Virus record (IMG/VR): IMGVR_UViG_3300042900_000713
Coordinates: 103,886 to 124,703 of that record
DNA length: 20,818 nucleotides
From: a virus
Reading direction: 5' to 3' (one strand)
The notes under the pieces were generated by a model. The model was not told where the DNA came from, made no database searches, and saw only the letters and a program-made list of their open reading frames with translations. Below, piece after piece: positions 1-7,074 of this stretch (position 1 is its first letter; each line of letters opens with the position of its first letter). The translations under genes and the position numbers were made by a program.

Positions 1-441
1 ACGAAACTTACTTATCATTTCCACTCTATCCGTTTTAATTGAACCAAAAAAAGACCATTTTAAATTTTTATCTTCTTCAAAAACTTTACAACCATTTGTA
101 TAACCAAGAGGTATGTGTAAAGTATTTGAAGTATATTTATATTCTGGATGATGATATTGTCTTAAAAATAATTCACATTCATTTCCAAGTTCATTGTAGA
201 TTGAATTATTATCTTGATAAAATTCATCAGACAGCATAATAATAATCTTTGGTCTAAGTCTTTGTATCGTAGATTTTATATTTGAAAAATTATGAACTCT
301 ACAAGAAAAAGCAAAAACCTCACATTTAGATTGAGTATTTTCTAAATTTGAGGTATTTACATATTCAACATTTCCTTTTGGTAATATTTCATTTAACAAA
401 AAGTCAGTTTCCCATAATCCAGTTTCAAACACATAATTCAT
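1..441 (-). CDS. Exostosin-like (GT47-like) glycosyltransferase, 3' end cut by window edge
   Basis: The first 147 residues are visible; the frame runs open through the left edge, so the C-terminus is missing. The start ATG (441-439) overlaps the stop of the preceding gene as ATGA. The visible part resembles the N-terminal half of exostosin-like glycosyltransferases found in algal viruses and cyanobacteria. It has an SDE motif near residues 71-73, a segment LFLRQYHHP near 91-99, IPLGYTNG near 110-117, and WSFFGSIKTDR near 128-138, the order expected in that family. The likely role is sugar transfer to a glycan or protein in the host cytoplasm. The donor and acceptor cannot be told from this fragment. 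It is the last visible gene of a coupled run that also encodes a methyltransferase-GT2 fusion, a GT-A-like enzyme and a sulfotransferase. The family call is from recognised motifs, not a search. Confidence 0.6.
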   Translation of the reverse strand, partial: MNYVFETGLWETDFLLNEILPKGNVEYVNTSNLENTQSKCEVFAFSCRVHNFSNIKSTIQRLRPKIIIMLSDEFYQDNNSIYNELGNECELFLRQYHHPEYKYTSNTLHIPLGYTNGCKVFEEDKNLKWSFFGSIKTDRVEMISKFR

Positions 442-2588
442 AAAGGTCTTGATAAATCAAAATTATTTTGAATTAATTTAATTAACTGTTGATTTTTTGA
501 TACTACTCCAAGACCATAGGTGTGAGTAAAAGTACATTTTGGAAGGTCAATTTCATCAAAAAATCTCTTGACTCCATATTCATTACCAAAGGCACTTTCT
601 ACACAAGTATCGTGTAAAAGAATTACTCCATCATCACTTAAGAACTTACTCCAAGTTTCAAAATCATTCTTAACATCTTCGTATTTGTGACTTCCATCAA
701 TATGAAGAATATTAATCTTCTTATTCCAGGTTTCTGCAATTTCATTAAAATCTCCTTTAATAAAAGTCACATTTTCGTCCATAAAAAGTTTCTCTCTTTT
801 CGTCAGAACATAATCATAATTATGTCCTCCAGTAAGTCCTGTAAAGTCATCACCCATAAAATTATCAATTCCATATACTTGACCAATTCTAGGCATAGCA
901 AAGCAAAAGGTTGAGAACCCCCAATCAACACCTAAATCAACAGTTACTTCTGGTTTTAGATAACTTACAATCCATTCAGCAAATCTACGATGTCCAGTCC
1001 AACAGGTTGATGGAATATCATCAAGATTAGTTAAAAATAAGTTATCAATTGCTTTATGCCTTTCTGCAGATAGTAATGTATTTTGATTAAATGCTGTAGC
1101 AAAGACAGTAATATTTGGATTGTTTAATTTTTTAGAGAGTTCAGTGAGATATGAAAATGCTTGAGAGAGATAAGGTTCTCCTAGATTCATTGCTTCACTT
1201 ACTGCGTGAAAAGCATAGTTTGCTCCTTTTGGAGTATCTTGAAGTTGTATGAGGCAAATACTACACTTAATGAAAGCAATAATTCTAAAAGTATCAAAGT
1301 ATGATTTGGATACATTTAAATATTCTTGACCAAACTCAAGTGCCTTTTGATGATTTCCAACATTAAAATAGTGATTGAAAATAAACCAAATATAATACCA
1401 GTTAGTTTTGTCTTTTTGATATTCTCTTTCACAAATATCAAAGTAAAATAGTTCCTTTGAGACTGAACGATTAATCTTTTTTGTAATCTTAATAGAAGTT
1501 TCTATATGAACTTCATTTTCAAACTCTTCACTAGAAACAAACACAGGCATTTCGTGAACTGCATTTACCCACTTATAATTCTTGGTGCGATGAAATCTTG
1601 TATGAACTTCATTTGATTGTTGTGGTTCTTCTTCACCAATATCATCAAATCTCAAATGTTTAAAGGATGTGAGTTCATTCTCAATCATATTCAATCCTTC
1701 TAAAAATAAGTCTTGAATATCTTCATTAAAATCAATTGAAAATGCCCAGTCAGTTTTTACATAAGAAAGTGCCTGATTTCTTGCTACCGAAAAATCAAAT
1801 TCCTTTTTAGATTGTGAATGCTCATAAACTTCAATTCCAGCGTCTTTAAGTAATGAAACTGTATTATCAGTGCTTCCAGTATCAACTACTACTGTATGAG
1901 AAAATCTTTTTGAGTTTTTAATGAACTTCTCAATATTTCTCTCTTCATTTTTAGCGATAGCATATAAAGTTACATTCATTTTAGTCTCCTCGGGTTTTGG
2001 TTTAAAGTTACACCAGTGAAAAATTCTTTGAGAATAATCATAATTCAAATTCCCATTTAGAAAAAATGTAGTCTTATTTTTAAAATACTCATCAACTGCT
2101 TGAATAACCCCACTCCAACAGAGAGCATAATCATCACCAGCAATTAATCCACCTGGTTTAAGTTTTGGATACCAAGCAGTAATGTCTGCTAAAACATTTT
2201 CATAATCGTGAGATGCATCTATAAAAATAAAGTCAATACTTTCATCATCAAATTGTGATGCAATATCTAAACTTCTTCCTTGAATTGGAGAAACAATATC
2301 ATCAACTTCACATAGAGACATATTTCTTTGAAATATTTCTAATAATGAAGTTGAATTATTTCTTATATCATTTACTATTTCAGTATGCTCTTCACTACCT
2401 TCAAAAGTATCTACGGCAAATACCTTGATATTCTTTTTAGATTCCTTAATAAGTTGCCCTAAACAAGATGCAGACTTACCCATCCAGGAACCAATTTCAA
2501 CAAAAGTTGAATCATCCGAAAACTTATTTACTGCTAATTTATAAACTAAATCAGAATCAAAGAATCCAGGAACTTCTTTCCAATTCAT
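438..2588 (-). CDS. Three-domain methyltransferase / GT2 glycosyltransferase / methyltransferase fusion
   Basis: This 716-residue protein has three enzyme domains. Residues 1-200 are a class I SAM methyltransferase (Methyltransf_24-like): VEIGSWMGKSA at 30-40, IDASH at 123-127, LKPGGLIAGDD at 143-153. Residues 204-300 are a GT2 domain: DTGSTDNT at 236-243, DFSVARNQA at 265-273, and SIDFNED at 284-290 where the usual acidic motif is DADE, so metal binding may be altered. Residues 390-490 are TPR-like helices. Residues 540-690 are a second methyltransferase: VDLGVDWGFST at 550-560, HIDGSHKYEDV at 629-639, VILLHDT near 655-661. I chose the ATG at 2588 because it gives an ATGA overlap with the upstream gene and has GGAG nine bases upstream. 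A TTG five codons earlier is the alternative. A strong ribosome-binding site precedes internal Met204, so a shorter GT2-methyltransferase product is possible. The likely job is sugar transfer plus glycan O-methylation. Confidence 0.82.
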   Translation of the reverse strand: MNWKEVPGFFDSDLVYKLAVNKFSDDSTFVEIGSWMGKSASCLGQLIKESKKNIKVFAVDTFEGSEEHTEIVNDIRNNSTSLLEIFQRNMSLCEVDDIVSPIQGRSLDIASQFDDESIDFIFIDASHDYENVLADITAWYPKLKPGGLIAGDDYALCWSGVIQAVDEYFKNKTTFFLNGNLNYDYSQRIFHWCNFKPKPEETKMNVTLYAIAKNEERNIEKFIKNSKRFSHTVVVDTGSTDNTVSLLKDAGIEVYEHSQSKKEFDFSVARNQALSYVKTDWAFSIDFNEDIQDLFLEGLNMIENELTSFKHLRFDDIGEEEPQQSNEVHTRFHRTKNYKWVNAVHEMPVFVSSEEFENEVHIETSIKITKKINRSVSKELFYFDICEREYQKDKTNWYYIWFIFNHYFNVGNHQKALEFGQEYLNVSKSYFDTFRIIAFIKCSICLIQLQDTPKGANYAFHAVSEAMNLGEPYLSQAFSYLTELSKKLNNPNITVFATAFNQNTLLSAERHKAIDNLFLTNLDDIPSTCWTGHRRFAEWIVSYLKPEVTVDLGVDWGFSTFCFAMPRIGQVYGIDNFMGDDFTGLTGGHNYDYVLTKREKLFMDENVTFIKGDFNEIAETWNKKINILHIDGSHKYEDVKNDFETWSKFLSDDGVILLHDTCVESAFGNEYGVKRFFDEIDLPKCTFTHTYGLGVVSKNQQLIKLIQNNFDLSRPL
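1977..1991 (-). promoter_or_regulatory. Strong internal ribosome-binding site and ATG at the methyltransferase/GT2 boundary
   Basis: On the minus strand GAGGAG (1991-1986) is followed by the six-base spacer ACTAAA and then ATG (1979-1977). It is in frame with the fusion gene and sits where the GT2 domain begins (MNVTLYAIAKNEE, a typical GT2 N-terminus). It is among the best Shine-Dalgarno matches in the window and resembles the CTAAAATG starts of the fibre genes. This suggests either a relic of two separate genes or a real second start. Whether ribosomes use it cannot be told from sequence. Confidence 0.6.
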
Positions 2589-3283
2589 AGATAAAGACTC
2601 CAATCAATACAAGGGGAAATCATTTCTTTTACTGCGTGTGTTGAATAACCAGGAAGACAAGAAATTAAATATCTTCCTTTTTGATTTAAATCTAAAAACT
2701 TTTGATGGTCTGCTGTAGGTTCTACATTTGTAGAATATTGATAATGAATTCTCTTATCTTCTTTTAGTGTTTTGAACTTTGTTGCAAAAGTATTTGTAGT
2801 GGAAGGAACTGGTTTCCAATGAGAACTCTTTGTAATTAAAATCTTACTCATCAAATCCCCATACATTTCTGAATATTTGTCTTTGTGGTCATATAAAGTC
2901 ACATAAGAAACTGGAAGTTCAAATCCTTCTTGTAAAATTGTATCCCAGTTTGGGCGATGAACATAATCATCTTCTAGAAAATAAATGATTGTATCATCAT
3001 CAAAGTTCTTTGAAAGAACATATTCTAAAGTTTTTAGAAAACTTATTGATTCTCCTCCCGCATTAATGATATGAATATTCTCTTCTTGAGAAAGAAAGGT
3101 ATCTTCAATCTTCCCATAATGCTCATCATAAATGAGAGTATAATTAGTGGTTTCTGAATTTAAAGTATTTTTGAAATTCCCAAATACTTTTTCCTTATTC
3201 CACCAATCTGGTCTTTCTTTATTCGGTTGTTCTTGTATCTTTGAATAATAACAATGTCTTAAGAAGACTTCAATTTTTTTCAT
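2585..3283 (-). CDS. Putative GT-A-fold glycosyltransferase with EDD motif
   Basis: This 232-residue protein has no signal peptide or membrane segment. Residues 98-113 contain a hydrophobic strand running into FLEDDYVHRPNW. A short acidic cluster after a beta-strand is the nucleotide-sugar and metal-binding signature of GT-A glycosyltransferases. The C-terminal part has STTNTFATKF (161-170) and CLPGYSTHA (209-217), which look conserved but which I cannot assign to a named subfamily. The ATG overlaps the upstream sulfotransferase stop as ATGA, and the stop forms another ATGA with the downstream fusion gene, so all three are probably translated together. It likely adds one sugar to the glycan that the neighbours methylate or sulfate. 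GT-A is the best call; donor and linkage are unknown. Confidence 0.6.
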   Translation of the reverse strand: MKKIEVFLRHCYYSKIQEQPNKERPDWWNKEKVFGNFKNTLNSETTNYTLIYDEHYGKIEDTFLSQEENIHIINAGGESISFLKTLEYVLSKNFDDDTIIYFLEDDYVHRPNWDTILQEGFELPVSYVTLYDHKDKYSEMYGDLMSKILITKSSHWKPVPSTTNTFATKFKTLKEDKRIHYQYSTNVEPTADHQKFLDLNQKGRYLISCLPGYSTHAVKEMISPCIDWSLYL

Positions 3284-4059
3284 ATATTAAATTTATCATA
3301 AAGTTTTACATTTTCTTCTCCAATAATTTCTTCTGGAGAAGGTGAAGTTCTTTGAAGTTTTGGACGAATTTGATGAAGATTATCAATTCCCCAGGCATCA
3401 TCTTTATCTTCGGCACAAGTATTTAGAATGTTGGAAAAATCGTGTTTATGAGATTCTATTTCTAGAAATTCATAAATCTTTTTCACTTCATTCTCTGGAT
3501 TTTCTATAAGATGATTATAATCAACTAAATGAATATTATGTGAATGATGTTGTAATCCATAGACTAGACTTTGATATGGGTCACTTACATAATTTTTCCA
3601 AAGACATTCAATACGATTAGTTGTTGTGATGGGAGTTCCTTCTCGTCTTAAATGAGCATCTACAAAATTATTAGTTCCATTTTTTTCCAAAAGAATAATA
3701 TAAGAAGCAAGAACTTCTGAAATTCTACGATTAGTTGCTATAATTTTTGGTTTTTGATGAATATACTTTTCAATTGAAGAGACATTCTTACACCATCCAC
3801 GATGCTTATCTAATATACAAGGTTTTTCAATATGATTATAAAAATTTGAAAGAATTGAATGATAAGTATTGTATTGAATGTTATCTTTGTCGTATGTATA
3901 TTGAATATCTAATTTAGAAAATCCTTCATCAATCCAACAAAGTAAATCGGCAAGAGGAGATGTTGGAGTTGCTTGAAGTTTGGAATGTTGAGAAAGAATG
4001 GAACCTAATAATGTTGAACCACTTCTGGGAAGACCAGAAAGAAAATAAAGATTTTTCAT
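3280..4059 (-). CDS. PAPS-dependent sulfotransferase
   Basis: This 259-residue protein is a typical length for the bacterial and phage Sulfotransfer_3/Sulfotransfer_1 family. Near the N-terminus, SGLPRSGSTLL (8-18) is the 5'-phosphosulfate-binding loop. KHRGW (85-89) and a TNRRISEVLASY segment (109-120), whose Arg and Ser are in the expected place for 3'-phosphate binding, complete the cofactor site. HLVDYNHLIENP (177-188) matches the conserved segment before the last helices. The enzyme would move a sulfate from PAPS onto a hydroxyl or amine, most plausibly on a sugar given the surrounding glycosyltransferases. The acceptor is not known. It starts 13 bases after the third RCC1 gene and has no visible Shine-Dalgarno sequence. 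Its stop overlaps the next start as ATGA. Confidence 0.85.
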   Translation of the reverse strand: MKNLYFLSGLPRSGSTLLGSILSQHSKLQATPTSPLADLLCWIDEGFSKLDIQYTYDKDNIQYNTYHSILSNFYNHIEKPCILDKHRGWCKNVSSIEKYIHQKPKIIATNRRISEVLASYIILLEKNGTNNFVDAHLRREGTPITTTNRIECLWKNYVSDPYQSLVYGLQHHSHNIHLVDYNHLIENPENEVKKIYEFLEIESHKHDFSNILNTCAEDKDDAWGIDNLHQIRPKLQRTSPSPEEIIGEENVKLYDKFNI

Positions 4060-4072
4060 TTGTTATGATATT

Positions 4073-5245
4073 TTAGGGGTCAGGTTGATATTGAATTGCT
4101 ATAGTATGATAACCTCCAGCAATAGATTTCCAATTGTTACCACCAAGTAGTGTAGTGACTGGAGTATTTCTTTGTGTAATATCATTGACTCCTAATTGTC
4201 CATAAACATTACGACCCCAAGTCCATAGAGTTCCATCAGTCTTAATTGCTATGGTATGAAAAAATCCACTCGCAATAGATTTCCAATTGTTACCACCAAG
4301 TAGTGTGGTGACTGGAGTGCTTCTATGTGTGGTATCATTTACACCTAATGCTCCATAAGAATTACGACCCCAAGTCCATAGAGTTCCATCAGTCTTAATT
4401 GCTATGGTATGAAAACCTTTACCAGCAATAGATTTCCAATTGGTTCCACCAAGTAGTGTGGTGACTGGAGTGCTTCTAGATGTAGTATTATTTACACCTA
4501 GTTGTCCATTATCATTACTACCCCAATTCCATAAAGTCCCATCAGTATTAAGTGCTATAGTATGATAATATCCACCAGCAATAGATTTCCAATTGGTTCC
4601 ACCAAGTAGTGTGGTGACTGGAGTGCTTCTAGATGTAGTATTATTTACACCTAGTTGTCCATTATCATTATAACCCCAAGACCATAGAGTTCCATCAGTC
4701 TTAAGTGCTATGGTATGATAAAATCCACCAGTAATAGATTTCCAATTGTTACCACCAAGTAGTGTAGTGACTGGAGTGCTTCTTCGTGTAGTATCATTTA
4801 CACCTAGTTGTCCAAAAAGATTAGAACCCCAAGACCATAGAGTTCCATCAGTCTTAAGTGCTATCGTATGATAACCTCCACAAGCAATAGATTTCCAATT
4901 GTTACCACCAAGTAGCGTAGTGACTGGAGTGCTTCTATGTGTATTATCATTTACACCTAGTTGTACACTATTATTACCACCCCAAGACCATAGAGTTTCA
5001 TCAGTTTTAAGTGCTACTGTATGAGATTTTCCACTCGCAATAGATTTCCAATTGTTACCACCAAGTAGCGTAGTGACTGGAGTGCTTCTATATGTGGTAT
5101 CATTTACTCCTAATTGTCCATAAAAATTAAGACCCCAAGACCATAATGCAGGTTGTCTAAAAGTTTCTGCCGGAACAAAGACATCATAAAAATTATAAAC
5201 TACTCCGTTCTCTGTAAAACTATAATTAATATCGTCTGCGGGCAT
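4073..5245 (-). CDS. RCC1-repeat seven-bladed beta-propeller protein (copy C)
   Basis: The 390-residue protein has a unique N-terminal cap of about 32 residues and then seven tandem RCC1-type repeats of 51 residues, the last one residue shorter. Each blade reads roughly LWSWG-N-GQLGVN-TP-VTTLLGG-NWKSIAGG-HT-ALKTDG. Seven blades match a complete RCC1 propeller. There is no signal peptide. The role is not shown by the sequence; RCC1 propellers are binding platforms, and position next to fibre genes suggests a virion surface or adhesion protein. Alternatively it is a substrate of, or partner for, the modification enzymes around it. The start is supported by AAGGA placed seven bases upstream and partly overlapping the previous gene's stop. 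Blades differ at a few loop positions only. This copy lies inside the enzyme cluster, unlike copies A and B. Confidence 0.85.
   Translation of the reverse strand: MPADDINYSFTENGVVYNFYDVFVPAETFRQPALWSWGLNFYGQLGVNDTTYRSTPVTTLLGGNNWKSIASGKSHTVALKTDETLWSWGGNNSVQLGVNDNTHRSTPVTTLLGGNNWKSIACGGYHTIALKTDGTLWSWGSNLFGQLGVNDTTRRSTPVTTLLGGNNWKSITGGFYHTIALKTDGTLWSWGYNDNGQLGVNNTTSRSTPVTTLLGGTNWKSIAGGYYHTIALNTDGTLWNWGSNDNGQLGVNNTTSRSTPVTTLLGGTNWKSIAGKGFHTIAIKTDGTLWTWGRNSYGALGVNDTTHRSTPVTTLLGGNNWKSIASGFFHTIAIKTDGTLWTWGRNVYGQLGVNDITQRNTPVTTLLGGNNWKSIAGGYHTIAIQYQPDP
4091..5149 (-). repeat. Seven 153-bp RCC1 coding repeats (copy C)
   Basis: The array has a 153-bp period. Blades 4 and 5 share a 97-bp exact match (4421-4517 and 4574-4670), which points to recent unit duplication or gene conversion. 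The first repeat opens at Leu-Trp-Ser-Trp-Gly near 5146 and the last has a one-codon deletion in its GG-HT loop. Confidence 0.9.
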
Positions 5246-5250
5246 TTTAG

Positions 5251-5257
5251 GTTCCTT
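5251..5257 (-). promoter_or_regulatory. Shine-Dalgarno site of RCC1 copy C
   Basis: AAGGAAC on the minus strand partly overlaps the stop codon of the YkgJ-like gene and lies about seven bases before the ATG at 5245. It supports the chosen start and coupling of the two genes. Confidence 0.6.
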
Positions 5258-5609
5258 ACTGTTTTACAAATATTATAGGAGTATTCATTTTTTGACTCCA
5301 GTTTTCAAAATACTCTACTATATTATTATTTATTGATTCTTTAATTGTTTCAATAATTTTGAGATATTGTCCATTCTCATTATTTTCTACAGAAACTAAA
5401 AATCCACACTTATCTGGACGATATTCTTCGTCTATTAATTCTTGAGACCAGGCACAAAAATAATTCTCACAGGATTTTGGTCTTACTTTATGAACATCAC
5501 ATTTATTCTCACATAAAAATCTACAAGACTTTCCATTTCCAAACTCCCATCCATAAGCATCACCAGTCAACCAAGTGCAACAAACAGTGCAACCATTACA
5601 GTCTTTCAT
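5256..5609 (-). CDS. YkgJ-like cysteine-cluster protein
   Basis: This 117-residue protein carries the cysteine pattern of the YkgJ (UPF0153) family: C4-x2-C7-x2-C10-C11 at the N-terminus, then Cys29, Cys33 and Cys37, and a VRPKSC segment (42-47) followed by Cys52. The family is annotated as zinc- or iron-cluster binding, and its biochemical role is poorly known. The core ends near residue 75; the rest is a short tail without clear features. Its ATG forms an ATGA overlap with the upstream glycosyltransferase gene, and its stop provides part of the Shine-Dalgarno site for the downstream RCC1 gene. Its position between sugar-transfer and propeller genes suggests it serves the same modification process, possibly as a metal-centre oxidoreductase or maturation factor. 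That is inference only. Confidence 0.7.
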   Translation of the reverse strand: MKDCNGCTVCCTWLTGDAYGWEFGNGKSCRFLCENKCDVHKVRPKSCENYFCAWSQELIDEEYRPDKCGFLVSVENNENGQYLKIIETIKESINNNIVEYFENWSQKMNTPIIFVKQ

Positions 5610-6292
5610 TCAATATAATCCTCTTCTTTAAAATAATGATTCACTAAATCTATCTCACCATTATGTAGTCTTGAAGAGAAATTTTCATCCCATACTTTCA
5701 AAGATTTTACTTTATATTTTCCACCACTTCCAATCCAGAATTCTCTATCCAGTCTATATCCAGTTTCCAGATACTTATCATTTAGTTTGTTAATATAAGA
5801 AGCATTTGCCCACCAGAAGTTTCCAGGATAATGTCCAATATTATCTACATTTTTTGTAATCTCTCCATTCTCCCAAATCGTATCTCCCAAAATCAACCAA
5901 GTCTGCCCCACACAATCATAAGTATTCAAATATTCTACACATTCTTTCCATCTATCAATCACAAAGTATTCCATCATTAATCTCCAAGATTGTGATTCTA
6001 ATGTATTTTTAGAAGATCCTTTAGTATGAAAATATAGAATCTTATAGTCTGAATTTTCCTTACAAAAATCTCTTAAAGAAATCAAAGTTTCAGTCTCTTC
6101 GTTCCAGTTGGTATTTCTTTTAATTACTGCTTTTTCAGGAACATTAAAAAGTTCTTGGTCTCCATTTATCCCAAAATGAATATAATCTGATTCTTTAATT
6201 AATCCAGAAGCATATAATCTATGCAATTGAGATTGATAAATGAATGCTCCCAATCCTATTTGTGCGATATGATAGAAAATTGCAATCTTCAT
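5606..6292 (-). CDS. Putative glycosyltransferase of the HTKG / NFWWA type
   Basis: The protein has 228 residues. It starts with a beta-strand MKIAIFYHIA and has no secretion signal. The recognisable features are YFHTKGS (87-93), NFWWANASYI (158-167) and REFWIGSGG (183-191). The HTKG and NFWWA combination recurs in uncharacterised proteins of marine phages, giant viruses and some bacterial polysaccharide loci that are usually labelled glycosyltransferase. I recognise this from general knowledge and have no structural proof. The start overlaps the upstream stop as ATGA and its own stop overlaps the YkgJ-like start the same way, so it is part of a tightly coupled run. Its likely role is a sugar-transfer step in the same pathway as its neighbours. 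A non-catalytic glycan-binding role remains possible. Confidence 0.5.
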   Translation of the reverse strand: MKIAIFYHIAQIGLGAFIYQSQLHRLYASGLIKESDYIHFGINGDQELFNVPEKAVIKRNTNWNEETETLISLRDFCKENSDYKILYFHTKGSSKNTLESQSWRLMMEYFVIDRWKECVEYLNTYDCVGQTWLILGDTIWENGEITKNVDNIGHYPGNFWWANASYINKLNDKYLETGYRLDREFWIGSGGKYKVKSLKVWDENFSSRLHNGEIDLVNHYFKEEDYIE

Positions 6293-7074
6293 ATTGAATA
6301 ATTTGCGGTCTCCATTCCTTTATTTACATTTAATCCTAGATTTGGAATAGATATAATTCTTTCTTTATTTAAAAATCTATAGAGTGCGTGTTCAATATCA
6401 TTTCCTGTAGTATACTGTATCATTTTTTCCAAATATACGAAACTTCTTTCTAATGCTTCTATCGTCTCATTAAATAACATTTTATCAAAAGACCATAACC
6501 CAGTCACCATCATTCCTTCTGCCTGATATAGATAGGCATAAATATTTTCCAAATTATCAGTATTCATACTTTCTATTTCTTTATTTAAATAACTATAAGT
6601 CTTTGCGATGTAATAGTTTTCTAATAATTTACTTTCATAATCTTTAATTTCAAAATATTCATTTAAAGTATATCTTCCAGTTAATTTAAAAATTCTAGTT
6701 ACATCAGTAAAGAGTTGCTTATCTTTCATTAGATACAAACAGTTTAATATACCTCTGGTTTCTAGTAGTGACTTACCAAAAGTAATGAGTTCTGGTTTTT
6801 GTGAGAAATTTTCATAAAGAGTTTCAATTCCAGGTTCATTATAAAATTCTAAAAATAAATCTGATTTCTCCTGAAGAATTGATTTATATTCACTTGAGAT
6901 TGATTTATAAGAACATTCAAATAAACAAATATAAGCATTTGGAACTTTGGTTCTTATGGATTCAATTGTATCTAAAGTTTGAAAAAATCTTTGCTCTGTA
7001 TTATAACGACTATAATTCTTTTCGGCAAAATGCTCTAGTGAAGAACCAACTAGAAATAAAAATTTATAATCCAT
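6289..7074 (-). CDS. Putative glycosyltransferase-like protein with FKLTGRY motif
   Basis: The protein has 261 residues and begins with a hydrophobic strand (YKFLFLVGSS, 3-12) that looks like the first strand of a nucleotide-binding fold, not a signal peptide. The most distinctive stretch is RIFKLTGRYTLNEYF (127-141). K-x-(S/T)-G-R-Y is seen in phage and viral proteins annotated as glycosyltransferase-like. Later segments IEHALYRFL (227-235) and SIPNLGLNVNKG (242-253) also look conserved. It overlaps the upstream TPR-GT9 gene by 11 bases and joins the next gene by ATGA, so it belongs to the same translational unit. I cannot name a CAZy family. The glycosyltransferase call comes from the motif and from context. 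Confidence 0.45.
   Translation of the reverse strand: MDYKFLFLVGSSLEHFAEKNYSRYNTEQRFFQTLDTIESIRTKVPNAYICLFECSYKSISSEYKSILQEKSDLFLEFYNEPGIETLYENFSQKPELITFGKSLLETRGILNCLYLMKDKQLFTDVTRIFKLTGRYTLNEYFEIKDYESKLLENYYIAKTYSYLNKEIESMNTDNLENIYAYLYQAEGMMVTGLWSFDKMLFNETIEALERSFVYLEKMIQYTTGNDIEHALYRFLNKERIISIPNLGLNVNKGMETANYSI

Noticed and set aside
1-700. Plus-strand open frames of 60-110 codons at 39-239, 687-914, 6801-7130 and 7712-7930
   Set aside because: They lie opposite well-supported minus-strand genes with recognisable domains, lack ribosome-binding sites and show no protein motifs.
2589-2603. TTG at 2603 as the start of the three-domain fusion gene
   Set aside because: The ATG at 2588 gives the ATGA overlap used by neighbouring genes and has GGAG at good spacing.
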